Shown here in pieces: positions 1 through 6,815 of a stretch of 10,273 nucleotides of DNA. The notes below the pieces were generated by a model that ran no database searches, was not told the origin of the DNA, and was given only the letters and a program-made list of their open reading frames with translations. The DNA comes from JACPDD01 sp040900105 (lineage in GTDB: Bacteria > Patescibacteriota > Microgenomatia > Levybacterales > UBA12049). The stretch is from positions 1 to 10,273 of the forward strand of contig JBBDZP010000065.1 of the NCBI GenBank assembly GCA_040900105.1. Reading direction: 5' to 3'. A program made the position numbers and the translations under genes. The first letter of the stretch is position 1. The number at the start of each line of letters is the position of its first letter.

Positions 1-532
1 AAAATATTCTACTTGATAGTACTTTGATAGTATTTGATATATTATCCAGGACAACGCCCGCACTGGAAGAGAAAATGCCGGAAGATGTAGCTTCTCCCAG
101 CACCGAATGGGATTGCTGCTGATAGCTTAGTGTTTCTTTTTGTGTATTACTACGAAGGCTGTTTGTTTGATTAATAGAAACATATGTAACAAAGAAAAAA
201 AGGAGAAGAAGAGTCCCAGCGGCAATCCACGCTTTTGAATGCTTATTATTGCTTTTTGTTTTCCTTATAAAAATATCCCCTGTAGAATCCTTGGAAGGAC
301 GAAGAGTAGGTCGCGGGTCGGAAGAGTAATGATTCGATAAATTTTGGTCTCTAACAGTCAGGAATGCACTAACTTGCTCTCTTGAATATCTTCTGTGATT
401 TCCATCCGTACGCGTTGGGACCAAAATACCGGACTTATCATACCTGCGTATAGTTTTTGTGGAAACACGAAGTAGCTTAGCGACTTCCTGAACGCTAAGT
501 GAAGTATCGGTTGTATGGGCAGATTTTTTCAA
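1..532 (-). CDS. MerR-like HTH protein with transmembrane anchor (partial, N-terminal 177 residues)
   Basis: The visible part starts with a MerR-type winged-helix DNA-binding domain (about residues 12-60: SVQEVAKLLRVSTKTIRRY, then the GILVPTRT wing and NHRRYS, typical of MerR/excisionase folds). A basic, polar linker (about 61-100) follows, then one hydrophobic segment (about 101-120, AWIAAGTLLLLFFFVTYVSI) and a Ser/Thr/Gln-rich stretch that runs off the left edge. The chosen start is TTG at 532: an in-frame TAA lies two codons upstream, and no ATG or GTG occurs before the HTH. No Shine-Dalgarno sequence is visible. Soluble MerR regulators carry an effector domain after the HTH, not a membrane span, so this is not a classical metal or drug sensor. 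By topology the HTH would be cytoplasmic and the C-terminal part outside the cell. The target and the nature of the missing part are unknown. A TTGACA box lies at 604-609 on the minus strand, but no good -10 follows it. Confidence 0.8.
   Translation of the reverse strand, partial: MKKSAHTTDTSLSVQEVAKLLRVSTKTIRRYDKSGILVPTRTDGNHRRYSREQVSAFLTVRDQNLSNHYSSDPRPTLRPSKDSTGDIFIRKTKSNNKHSKAWIAAGTLLLLFFFVTYVSINQTNSLRSNTQKETLSYQQQSHSVLGEATSSGIFSSSAGVVLDNISNTIKVLSSRIF
10..40. repeat. Imperfect 10-11 bp tandem repeat, 3 copies
   Basis: Three consecutive units read TACTTGATAG (10-19), TACTTTGATAG (20-30) and TATTTGATAT (31-40) on the plus strand. They lie inside the coding sequence of the MerR-like protein, in the part after the membrane span. 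Unit lengths are not multiples of three, so this is a nucleotide-level and not a peptide-level repeat. The array may continue beyond the window edge. Confidence 0.45.
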
Positions 533-645
533 AAATTATGCTTGAAAACTTGGACAATTGATATGGTATGTCCTATTTCATTAAGACATATTTTTCACAG
601 AGATGTCAAGTGAACTATAAATTCCGGAAGACCTCGTTGACTTTT

Positions 646-684
646 TTAAAAAGGGGTGATCCTTGAGGGGTTGAACCCCTAAGG
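646..684 (-). terminator. Possible terminator hairpin downstream of galT
   Basis: On the minus strand CCTTAGGGGT and ACCCCTCAAGG (684-661) can pair through about ten base pairs with one bulged C and a three-base loop. A second ACCCC followed by five T residues lies at 656-648, so the same AGGGGT could instead pair with this copy and form a hairpin placed directly before the T-run. The site is about 110 nt past the galT stop and is the only strong structure in the 260-bp space between galT and the MerR-like gene. The T-run is short and breaks into A residues, so termination is plausible but not certain. Confidence 0.4.
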
Positions 685-792
685 AAAGATTGCGTAAATT
701 TTAGTACCGTAGACTGTGCTGCTGGTTAACGCATGAACTGCGACAAATGCAAGAAAATACTATTTTGATATAATTTGAGCTATTATGAAGTC

Positions 793-1683
793 TTAGGCGC
801 TTTTTCCGTAGTCCACTGTGTGTATCTCAGACTCCGATCCCTCGTTAAAATGTTTTTTAATAAAGTTAATCGTTTCCACTGGATCTTGAGTGTTTATAAA
901 GATTCCCGTACCTATCTCAAACCCGCCCAGACCCTTATCTCTTGGGATTAACCTCAGATACCAGTCTTTACCCGGGTAAATATAAAAGTTGTAAGGGAAC
1001 TCATTTCCGTGCCGCAGCGTAAAGATCTGAACAAGCCGCTTGAATACAAGCGCAAGATCTGCTATCTCCTCATCCGTTATATCACTGTAATAAGTCCCGC
1101 CCCTTTTAGGGTGAACCCATACTTCATCCGGCCACTGGCTGGTTTTTGGGCAGAATAGCTGAAGAAACTCTGTTTCGTGCACAACTTGGTCTTTTGCCAC
1201 TTCGTCAAGCTCTTGGGCTATGGCCAGGCGCGGAATATCAAATGTTACATCATCCGGAACTACAGCAAGCTGAGTATGAGGGTGAGGCAAACTTTCCCCT
1301 GCTTTTTCTCCATTATTATGAAAAATATACACCTGACCCTTGTCTTTATGAGTCTGGAAACGCTGTCTGTAAGTTTTGAAAACAAGCTCAACTTGAGACA
1401 GCGGAAGCTGCGCGAAGCTCTTCTCATGATCCGGAGAATTAATTATTATCTCGTGAATTGGTGCAAAAGGAAACTTATTAGGCACTACCTTGATTTGCCA
1501 GTTGATGTCCCCAGGCTCCCCACCAACCCTATAAACTTCCTGCTCCCCTGTGCTCTGCGGACAAAATGGACAAGAAAAAACGGTTCCCTTAGCTTCATCC
1601 GGTCTTAAGGCTCGCCGGGGCGCAAGAATCACCCAGTTTTTAGTGAGTGGGTTTTGAAGAAACTTAAAATCAGATTGTTTCAT
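793..1683 (-). CDS. galT: Galactose-1-phosphate uridylyltransferase (GalT, HIT superfamily)
   Basis: GalT transfers UMP between UDP-glucose and galactose-1-phosphate (Leloir pathway), supplying UDP-sugars for glycan synthesis in the cytoplasm. The 296-residue protein has the family signatures in order: NPLTKNWVILAPRR (about 11-24), a CPFC metal-binding pair (38-41), VVPNKFPF (66-73), the active-site HPHTQ (134-138, the second His being the nucleophile in the family), and the C-terminal WYLRLIPR and GGFEIGTGIFIN block (241-264). It is somewhat shorter than the common 330-350 residues. The start is ATG at 1683, which precedes the conserved N-terminus by the usual distance. Just two bases upstream the assembly breaks into a 100-N gap, so promoter and ribosome binding site are unseen. 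The ATG sits in a sequence close to the neighbouring octamer repeat. No galK or galE is visible. A related nucleotidyl-transferase, such as an ADP-glucose or other hexose-1-phosphate enzyme, cannot be excluded. Confidence 0.92.
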   Translation of the reverse strand: MKQSDFKFLQNPLTKNWVILAPRRALRPDEAKGTVFSCPFCPQSTGEQEVYRVGGEPGDINWQIKVVPNKFPFAPIHEIIINSPDHEKSFAQLPLSQVELVFKTYRQRFQTHKDKGQVYIFHNNGEKAGESLPHPHTQLAVVPDDVTFDIPRLAIAQELDEVAKDQVVHETEFLQLFCPKTSQWPDEVWVHPKRGGTYYSDITDEEIADLALVFKRLVQIFTLRHGNEFPYNFYIYPGKDWYLRLIPRDKGLGGFEIGTGIFINTQDPVETINFIKKHFNEGSESEIHTVDYGKSA

Positions 1684-1685
1684 TG
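1670..1685. repeat. Decayed octamer units overlapping the galT start codon
   Basis: On the plus strand TCAGATTG (1670-1677) and TTTCATTG (1678-1685) match the TTTGATTG octamer with two and one mismatches. They stand on the far side of the N gap from the main array. Read on the minus strand, the one change in the outer unit (CAATCAAA to CAATGAAA) creates the ATG of galT. The array therefore probably runs through the gap up to and into the gene. Confidence 0.6.
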
Positions 1686-1785
1686 NNNNNNNNNNNNNNN
1701 NNNNNNNNNNNNNNNNNNNNNNNNNNNNNNNNNNNNNNNNNNNNNNNNNNNNNNNNNNNNNNNNNNNNNNNNNNNNNNNNNNNNN
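1686..1785. other. Scaffold gap of 100 N
   Basis: Exactly one hundred N bases occupy this interval. A round value of 100 is a common placeholder for a gap of unknown length, so the true size and reading frame across it are unknown. The gap begins and ends in copies of an octamer repeat, which is the likely reason the assembly broke here. The link between galT and the glycosyltransferase genes rests on scaffolding evidence only. Confidence 0.98.
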
Positions 1786-1890
1786 TTTGATTGTTTGATT
1801 GTTTGATTGTTTGATTGTTTGATTGTTTGATTGTTTGATTGTTTGATTATTAACTCTACCAACAATTAAACAATTGAACAATAGAGCAAT
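1786..1890. repeat. TTTGATTG octamer array with inverted decayed copies
   Basis: Seven perfect copies of TTTGATTG plus seven bases of an eighth run from 1786 to 1848 with no mismatch, starting directly at the gap. After a 14-bp spacer, decayed units in the opposite orientation follow: CAATTAAA (1863-1870), CAATTGAA (1871-1878) and CAATAGAG (1879-1886). The two parts can pair with mostly Watson-Crick and G-U pairs, so a transcript could fold into a long AU-rich hairpin. The whole block lies between the stop of the GT4 gene and the galT start on the minus strand. Because 8 is not a multiple of 3, copy-number change would shift any reading frame passing through. Confidence 0.9.
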
Positions 1891-1891
1891 T

Positions 1892-3019
1892 TCAGCTTTT
1901 GCCTATTATTTCTTCATACAATTTCTCGTAATTATCCACCATTTTCTCGACCGTAAAATTCTCTTCAACATGCCTCCTGCAAGAATTTCGCATTTCCTTA
2001 TATTCTTCTTCAAGCATGGCATAAATTTTTTCAATTGCCTCGCAAAGCCCATCTATTCCTGTTTTTTTAATAATCCAGTCGCCTCTCCTATCATTATCCG
2101 ATGAATTAACAATAAATCCCGTAACTCCATCTTTTATCACCTCAGGAATCGCACCCTGCGCATAAGCAATCACCGGAGTGCCACAACTCATTGCTTCAAG
2201 CATAACAAGACCAAATGGCTCCTCCCATAAAATAGGAAAAAGAAAAGCTTTCGCGTTACCATAAAATCTTACTTTCTCCTCAAGGGAAGTAATTCCTCCT
2301 ATATCTGTAATTGCCGGTGAAAGATAAGGCTTTATAAAAGTATCGTAATAAGCTTCATACTTTTCCGATTCTATCTTGTAACCGCTTAGCACCAGCTGTT
2401 TATTTGTACGACGGGCGGCCTCAACTGCTTCCTTTGCTCCTTTATTTTTCACGACGCGGCTTAACCAGATTAACGAGTCACCGCCGTTTTTATTAAATTC
2501 GTACTTATCAAAGTCTATGCCATTATGAATAACGTAAGAATCTGACGGTTCACCGGCAAGCTCTCTGGCCTTATGAGAAACAAAAACCAATCCATCTTTT
2601 CCCTTTCTGTGAGTTTTTTCCAAAACCGAACGCAGGTTGGGAAACTGCCAAAAATCATTGTGCACTGTGCTAATTAACGGACATGAAAGCCAATTGCTAA
2701 ATGGAGTGAAGAGATATGAATCAAAATAATTGTTATGAACAATATCAAATTCCTGGCTTTTTAACAGAATTTCCCTACTCTGCAGCAAGTGGTATGAGAT
2801 AAGCGGTGATACTCCGCCCTCTTTTGGTCCTCGTGATTGAGTAGATGAACAAACAGATTCTAATCGCGCGCTAGTCGTACTATCCGATGTAGCAAAGAGG
2901 GTAACGTCATTTTGCCTTTTTACTAATTCCTCAACCAATCCAAAGGTGAATGTTTCAGTTCCACCACCAGCATTTTCGTTAATAGGTTTATTTAAAATTC
3001 CGGCTATGCCTATTCTCAC
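1892..3019 (-). CDS. Glycosyltransferase family 4 (GT-B fold)
   Basis: This is a 375-residue retaining GT4-type enzyme that would transfer a sugar from a nucleotide sugar to a glycan or lipid acceptor at the inner membrane face. Visible family features are the N-terminal MRIGIAGIL strand with GGGTETF (18-24), the HNGID segment (165-169), WLSRVVKNKG (185-194) and the donor-binding E-x7-E in EEPFGLVMLE (266-275), followed by SCGTPVIAYAQGAIPEV and the C-terminal helix. The start codon is GTG at 3019, with AAGG a few bases upstream as a weak ribosome binding site. A TATAAT (3051-3046) lies 26 nt before it without a good -35. It follows the truncated paralogue at 3030 by ten bases and shares the pattern ELVKR-x2-DVTLF-x6-TSA/TSAR with it, which indicates a tandem duplication. 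The donor and acceptor sugars cannot be read from the sequence. Confidence 0.9.
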   Translation of the reverse strand: MRIGIAGILNKPINENAGGGTETFTFGLVEELVKRQNDVTLFATSDSTTSARLESVCSSTQSRGPKEGGVSPLISYHLLQSREILLKSQEFDIVHNNYFDSYLFTPFSNWLSCPLISTVHNDFWQFPNLRSVLEKTHRKGKDGLVFVSHKARELAGEPSDSYVIHNGIDFDKYEFNKNGGDSLIWLSRVVKNKGAKEAVEAARRTNKQLVLSGYKIESEKYEAYYDTFIKPYLSPAITDIGGITSLEEKVRFYGNAKAFLFPILWEEPFGLVMLEAMSCGTPVIAYAQGAIPEVIKDGVTGFIVNSSDNDRRGDWIIKKTGIDGLCEAIEKIYAMLEEEYKEMRNSCRRHVEENFTVEKMVDNYEKLYEEIIGKS

Positions 3020-3029
3020 TAACCTTATC

Positions 3030-3454
3030 TTAACACAAATCGGAAATTATAAAAACTAAGGTTTCATCTTCTTTTTCATATTCAAAGGTTCTGTGAAATG
3101 TGTGAATAGATGGAGTCTTTGAAGCAGATGAAAAAGGAAGTGCTAAAAGCTGAGCATGGGAATGAATGATATCGAAATCCTCAGCTTTCTCAAAACAAGA
3201 TGCAACGTGCATTAATGGATAAAAAGAATCCTTGAGTGTTTTCATAACATCCTTCTGTAGTCCCATAGGTTTTCCCAGAATATATTTTAGCTTTGCAGAA
3301 GTCCTTGTTTCCCCCACAGAGAAAAGTGTTACGTCATGTCCCCTCTTTACCAACTCCTCTGTGAGCTGGAACACCACTCTTTCAGTGCCCCGTATCCTTC
3401 AACAGGAAGGGCAAGCCAAGGCAAAATAATCTGTGCGATGCGTAATTTTTTCAT
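3030..3454 (-). pseudogene. Frameshifted and truncated GT4 glycosyltransferase
   Basis: Translation from ATG 3454 gives MKKLRIAQIILPWLALPVEG, a normal GT4 N-terminus. The frame breaks at a run of four G on the minus strand (plus 3388-3391). Adding one G restores GYGGTERVVFQLTEELVKRG, a textbook continuation, up to a TAA at 3030. The restored protein would be only about 141 residues and ends after IHTFHRTFEYEKEDETLVF, so the second Rossmann domain with the E-x7-E motif is missing. ATG 3454 overlaps the upstream GT2 stop as ATGA, which fixes the original start. Two independent lesions (frameshift and C-terminal loss) argue for a decaying duplicate of the adjacent intact GT4. A single-base sequencing or assembly error in the G-run could explain the frameshift but not the truncation. 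The N-terminal half alone should not bind donor nucleotide. Confidence 0.82.
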
Positions 3455-4422
3455 TCTTCAATAATATTTTTTATTCTCTGCGCCGAAGATTCTATGCAGT
3501 CTCTAAACAACTTCTCATCGGAAAAAACCTCAAGAAATTTGAAGTCATAAAGCGGCTTCATCTCTTTTTTTTGCCTGTCTAATATCGGCTTAACAGTATT
3601 TATGAAATCAAAATGGCTACCAATACCTGCTAAAATATTGACGTAGCCTTCATCGACATAACTTTTAAAATTTCCAATAATTGTATCTTCAAAATTTTTG
3701 TACTTTCCCCCATCAAACAAGTCATATTTATAGCCTAGAAGAAGTAAATCTTTTGCAACTGCCCAGGATGGATTTTCCACTCTGGTTACAGATTCCGGAG
3801 CCTCGTATATGTGATGAATCTTAATATTGGAACTGTAAACTAGAGGAAAACCCGCTCTCCAATAACGAGTTGAGATATCGGAGCCTTCTCCTCTCATATT
3901 AAAAACTTCATCATCATATTCGCCCACTTTTAGGAATATTTTTTTATATGTTGCGAAGTAGCGAGAGTATATAGCTTCAAGGTATATTGTGCTCCCAATT
4001 TGTTTTATTCTATCATGAACATGAGGTGCATCAATTTGGCCATCTTTCTCTCCACCTTTCCATATAACCTGTCCTCCCAGACCACCTGCAGTTGGATTGC
4101 CTTTAAGAGCTTCTATTGTAGAACTAATTGTATCTTCTTCAACTTCAATGTCAGAATCGCAGAATATAATAATTGATCCCGTAGCAAGCTCCGCTCCATG
4201 ATTCTTTCCTAAAGCAATTCCCCTCCTGAAGAGCTTCTTGAATATAACTTTGTCTCCAAAATGTGAGGCAAAACCATTCTTCAAGCTATCGTTTTCTGTG
4301 CTATCAGAAACTATATACTCTATATCTAATCCGCTTGCTTCTCCTGATTTTAAAAGCAACTCCACAGTTTTTAACGACTGCTCGACTCTTCTATATGTTG
4401 GGATAATAATAGATATTTTCAT
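3451..4422 (-). CDS. Glycosyltransferase family 2 (GT-A fold)
   Basis: This 323-residue inverting GT2 enzyme probably adds one sugar to a growing surface glycan in the cytoplasm or at the membrane. The sequence begins MKISIIIPTYRR, the usual first strand, and has the nucleotide and metal-binding DxD as FCDSD (87-91) after a GKNHGAELATG stretch. FNMRGEGSDIS (174-184) is in the place of the acceptor or catalytic-base region, followed by YSSNIKIHH (196-204). No transmembrane segment is visible, so it is not a processive synthase of the cellulose or hyaluronan type. The last about 120 residues are not recognised. ATG 4422 overlaps the TGA of the upstream DUF218 gene as ATGA, and its own TGA overlaps the ATG of the following GT4 remnant in the same way, so translation of the three was coupled. 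An AGGA lies about ten bases upstream of the start. Confidence 0.9.
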   Translation of the reverse strand: MKISIIIPTYRRVEQSLKTVELLLKSGEASGLDIEYIVSDSTENDSLKNGFASHFGDKVIFKKLFRRGIALGKNHGAELATGSIIIFCDSDIEVEEDTISSTIEALKGNPTAGGLGGQVIWKGGEKDGQIDAPHVHDRIKQIGSTIYLEAIYSRYFATYKKIFLKVGEYDDEVFNMRGEGSDISTRYWRAGFPLVYSSNIKIHHIYEAPESVTRVENPSWAVAKDLLLLGYKYDLFDGGKYKNFEDTIIGNFKSYVDEGYVNILAGIGSHFDFINTVKPILDRQKKEMKPLYDFKFLEVFSDEKLFRDCIESSAQRIKNIIEE

Positions 4423-5492
4423 TCTGGAATCTTCCTAAACTCTGGCGTTTTTAATTTACGCAAACCTTCTACTAATACCTTGTATTCTTCGGGATTGTTT
4501 GATTTAAGACTGACGATGTCTTCATTTGAAAACTGATCAAAATTTAGACCTACCTGTAAGAAAGTTTCACGAGCCGAATTCACCCAGGAAGGATTATTCA
4601 ATCCCTCTAAGACACTCTTTAAAACCTGTGGATTTTCTACATCGGCCATAAACCCAAGCCAATAAGATAGATTTTCAGGCTCAACTAGACCGCTTTCCCA
4701 CCTTTGCTCGGACGCAATTCTTTGCCTTAAATCCTCATTTCCCGTTTCTTCTGTCATATGTGCTAAAATTTCCTGGTACTTGCCGCTTTTTGCTCTCCCT
4801 GCTCTTTCCGCAAGCATGTCTTGAGCAGACAACTGCCCTTGCACAGCCTCCTCCACTAAAAACAAATGAGAGAGAATGGCAACTCTCCTTAGGTGGAAAT
4901 CAGTAGCAAGTAAACCAACCTTTTTGTTTTTTAATATATCAGGATTTGCATTTATAGTATTTGCCAAATTTTCAAGCGTATTTGTTGAAGAGTCTTCAAG
5001 CTTTATGGATGCTGAAATATCTTTCCCGTACTTTTTTGAATATGCGCTGCCAAAAGTCCTTACGATAATATCTTTCATAAGCTCTGCTTCAGAGGGCATT
5101 GAGTTTTTTGCCCAATCAGGCTTCGTTTTTCCGCCGGACAAAATAACTTCCGAAGTTGCTCCTGAATATAAAGCAGCTCCTGCAGCTAGCGCGTTTTGCC
5201 TTCCCCACCTCTTAAGAGCCATCCTTCCTAACTTCTGCAAATTTGACCTCTCCATCTCCCTATCTTGACCTTCTTTTAACTCAATTGCCCTAAAATCAGG
5301 TTCATTTTTGTGAAGTGGGTCTTTTTTAAAATCTTCTTGGGTGTTTTTCTGCTCTGCAGTTAGCTCGTCCGTAAATAGAATAGGTTTTACAGGACCTTGT
5401 CCAAAAACTATTAGGGTATCAAAATTGGGAGAATTAATTTCCTTTACCTCAGGCCGGTTTTCAGGCAAATTGGCGTCTAGACCTTCTGGCAT
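4419..5492 (-). CDS. DUF218 / YdcF-like domain protein with C-terminal extension
   Basis: The family signatures appear in order: TLIVFGQG (26-33), RQNALAAGAAL (98-108), VILSGGKT (116-123), PSEAELM (133-139), LEDSSTNTLEN (165-175) and LATDFHLRR (195-203). This is the DUF218 pattern seen in YdcF, SanA and ElyC, a group linked to envelope and lipid-carrier functions but with few defined reactions. Unlike SanA and ElyC, no N-terminal membrane segment is present, so the protein looks soluble. Residues from about 40 to 85 form a charged insertion, and about 130 residues follow the domain (rich in Glu, Leu and Asn) that are not recognised. The start is ATG 5492, 24 bases after the stop of the upstream GT4, with no Shine-Dalgarno sequence. 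Its place between glycosyltransferases, coupled by ATGA to GT2, suggests a role in glycan assembly, possibly as a hydrolase or carrier-related enzyme. That role is inference. Confidence 0.8.
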   Translation of the reverse strand: MPEGLDANLPENRPEVKEINSPNFDTLIVFGQGPVKPILFTDELTAEQKNTQEDFKKDPLHKNEPDFRAIELKEGQDREMERSNLQKLGRMALKRWGRQNALAAGAALYSGATSEVILSGGKTKPDWAKNSMPSEAELMKDIIVRTFGSAYSKKYGKDISASIKLEDSSTNTLENLANTINANPDILKNKKVGLLATDFHLRRVAILSHLFLVEEAVQGQLSAQDMLAERAGRAKSGKYQEILAHMTEETGNEDLRQRIASEQRWESGLVEPENLSYWLGFMADVENPQVLKSVLEGLNNPSWVNSARETFLQVGLNFDQFSNEDIVSLKSNNPEEYKVLVEGLRKLKTPEFRKIPE

Positions 5493-5516
5493 GCTTTTAT
5501 ATTAACAGATTTAGTG

Positions 5517-6776
5517 TTAGTTTGTCTTTAAGCCCTTAAGCGTTGCAAGAAACTTTGATGTACGCTGATTTGCACCTCTTACTACAGCAAGATATTCGGA
5601 CGTAGAATATCTAAATTGTTTATATATAGCTTCAAACTCGTCGGCCACTTTTACCCATGTAAATCTCTCAATAACCGTCCTATGGGCATTCTCGCCTATT
5701 CTTCTACGAAGCTCGTCATCCTCAAGAAGCTTATTAACGATTTCTGCTATTTGCCTACTGTTTCTTGAGCGTATTAAAAATCCATCGTATCCATCTTTTA
5801 TAATAGAGCTAACCCCACCTTTTTTGGTTGCAACAACGGCACTTTGCGGAGCAGCCATAGACTCAATGATTGTCAGCCCGAATGGTTCTTCCCAAATGCT
5901 TGGAGTAACATGAACATCTGCTCTTTCATAGAATGCATGGAAGAATTTTATATTATTGGGGCTGATGTAACCTGCAAGAATGACATTCTTGAGCTTTAAT
6001 CTCTTTATTTCCTTCTCAATATTTTTCCTCTCAGGACCATCCCCGACTATTAAAACTGTTCCCCTTATGGATGCAGCAGCGCGAACCAAGTAGATAACTC
6101 CCTTGCTCTCCGTAAGCCGGCCTGTAAAGAGTACCACCTTTTTACCCTTAAGACGGTATTTCTTATCAATCTGCATTATATGCGCTATATCCCTCTTATA
6201 GTCAGAGAGATTTACACCTCCCATAATTACCTTACTTTTCTGCCTCAAATTGTGTCCAAACATATCTAAATACCACTTTTTAGTGAATTCGCTATTTGCG
6301 GTTATAAAGGTTGCAATCCTGTTTGCATCATTAACTAAACCAATAAGCCTTCTGTCTTTGGTTAAATAGCTTAAGTCGCTGCCGTGCGTTGTAATAATAA
6401 ATTTTATGCCAAAAAGTATCTTTATTACCCTACCTACAGCAGGAAGAAAACCGGTATGGAAAACATGAACGATCTCAGGATTGAAATCTGAAACTGCATC
6501 TACCGTACTGTTGAGATATGTTGTGTATATTTTTCCCAGCTCCTTACCATTCATATCTTCAAAGCGTCTAGCCTTGGGAAGTTCGGGGTGACCACTGAAA
6601 ACGCCTAAGGCAGAGTCCGGAACTACATAATGTTTAACACCGGGCAGTTTTCTTTTATCAGGAGCAACTATGCCAATTGTATGACCTCTTGCGACAAGTT
6701 CCTTAGTAAGCTCTCGTAGATAAGCTCCGCTTCCATTTCCCCAGAGGGGGAACATATACAAAAACAAAATTCTCAT
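5517..6776 (-). CDS. Glycosyltransferase family 4 (GT-B fold)
   Basis: This is a 419-residue GT4 enzyme with both Rossmann domains complete. Features: MRILFLYMFPLWGNGSGAYL at the N-terminus with the glycine-rich acceptor loop, TTHGSDLSYL (129-138), VIMGGVNLSDY (183-193), GRLTESKG (219-226), VGDGPER (244-250), and the donor-site E-x7-E in EEPFGLTIIE (296-305). Start choice: a TTG at 6788 would add four residues (MRHP), but ATG 6776 begins the conserved strand and has GAGG six bases upstream, so ATG is preferred. A TGTTATAAT extended -10 lies only 11 bases before the ATG, which would give a very short leader without that GAGG. The gene may therefore be served both by read-through from the GT26 gene and by its own promoter. 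About 30 residues after the family core are Arg/Lys/Ser-rich. Substrates are unknown. Confidence 0.92.
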   Translation of the reverse strand: MRILFLYMFPLWGNGSGAYLRELTKELVARGHTIGIVAPDKRKLPGVKHYVVPDSALGVFSGHPELPKARRFEDMNGKELGKIYTTYLNSTVDAVSDFNPEIVHVFHTGFLPAVGRVIKILFGIKFIITTHGSDLSYLTKDRRLIGLVNDANRIATFITANSEFTKKWYLDMFGHNLRQKSKVIMGGVNLSDYKRDIAHIMQIDKKYRLKGKKVVLFTGRLTESKGVIYLVRAAASIRGTVLIVGDGPERKNIEKEIKRLKLKNVILAGYISPNNIKFFHAFYERADVHVTPSIWEEPFGLTIIESMAAPQSAVVATKKGGVSSIIKDGYDGFLIRSRNSRQIAEIVNKLLEDDELRRRIGENAHRTVIERFTWVKVADEFEAIYKQFRYSTSEYLAVVRGANQRTSKFLATLKGLKTN

Positions 6777-6787
6777 GGGATGCCTCA

Positions 6788-6796
6788 ATTATAACA
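6788..6796 (-). promoter_or_regulatory. Extended -10 promoter candidate for the GT4 gene at 6776
   Basis: The minus strand reads TGTTATAAT, a perfect -10 hexamer with the TGn extension. No good -35 hexamer is found 16-18 bp upstream, which is tolerated when the extension is present. The last base of the hexamer is 11 bases before the ATG, so the predicted transcript would start 4-6 nt upstream of the start codon. Confidence 0.45.
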
Positions 6797-6815
6797 TAAA
6801 TAGTCACTAAAAATA

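Noticed and set aside
661..684. T-arm-like GGGGTTCAACCCC on the minus strand suggesting a tRNA
   Set aside because: The loop is too short for a T-loop and no acceptor, D or anticodon arms can be built around it.
766..787. Plus-strand TGATATAAT with ATG ten bases downstream, like a leaderless promoter running antisense to galT
   Set aside because: The ATG opens a three-codon frame (stop at 794-796), there is no -35 box, and in this AT-rich spacer a chance match is likely.
1786..1848. CRISPR array
   Set aside because: The eight-base units are contiguous with no spacers, and no cas genes are present.
1684..1881. An open frame that would extend galT upstream through the N gap and the octamer array, starting at 1881 with MFNCLIVGRV
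   Set aside because: The frame across the gap depends on an arbitrary 100-N length, the added peptide is only translated microsatellite, and the conserved GalT N-terminus begins right after ATG 1683. Real upstream initiation stays possible but cannot be shown.
4876..5268. Plus-strand open frame of 130 codons opposite the DUF218 gene
   Set aside because: It has no motif, and the opposite strand carries all DUF218 signature blocks.
6777..6788. TTG start at 6788 for the GT4 gene (adds MRHP)
   Set aside because: ATG 6776 begins the conserved first beta strand and has GAGG at proper distance; the TTG overlaps the -10 box.
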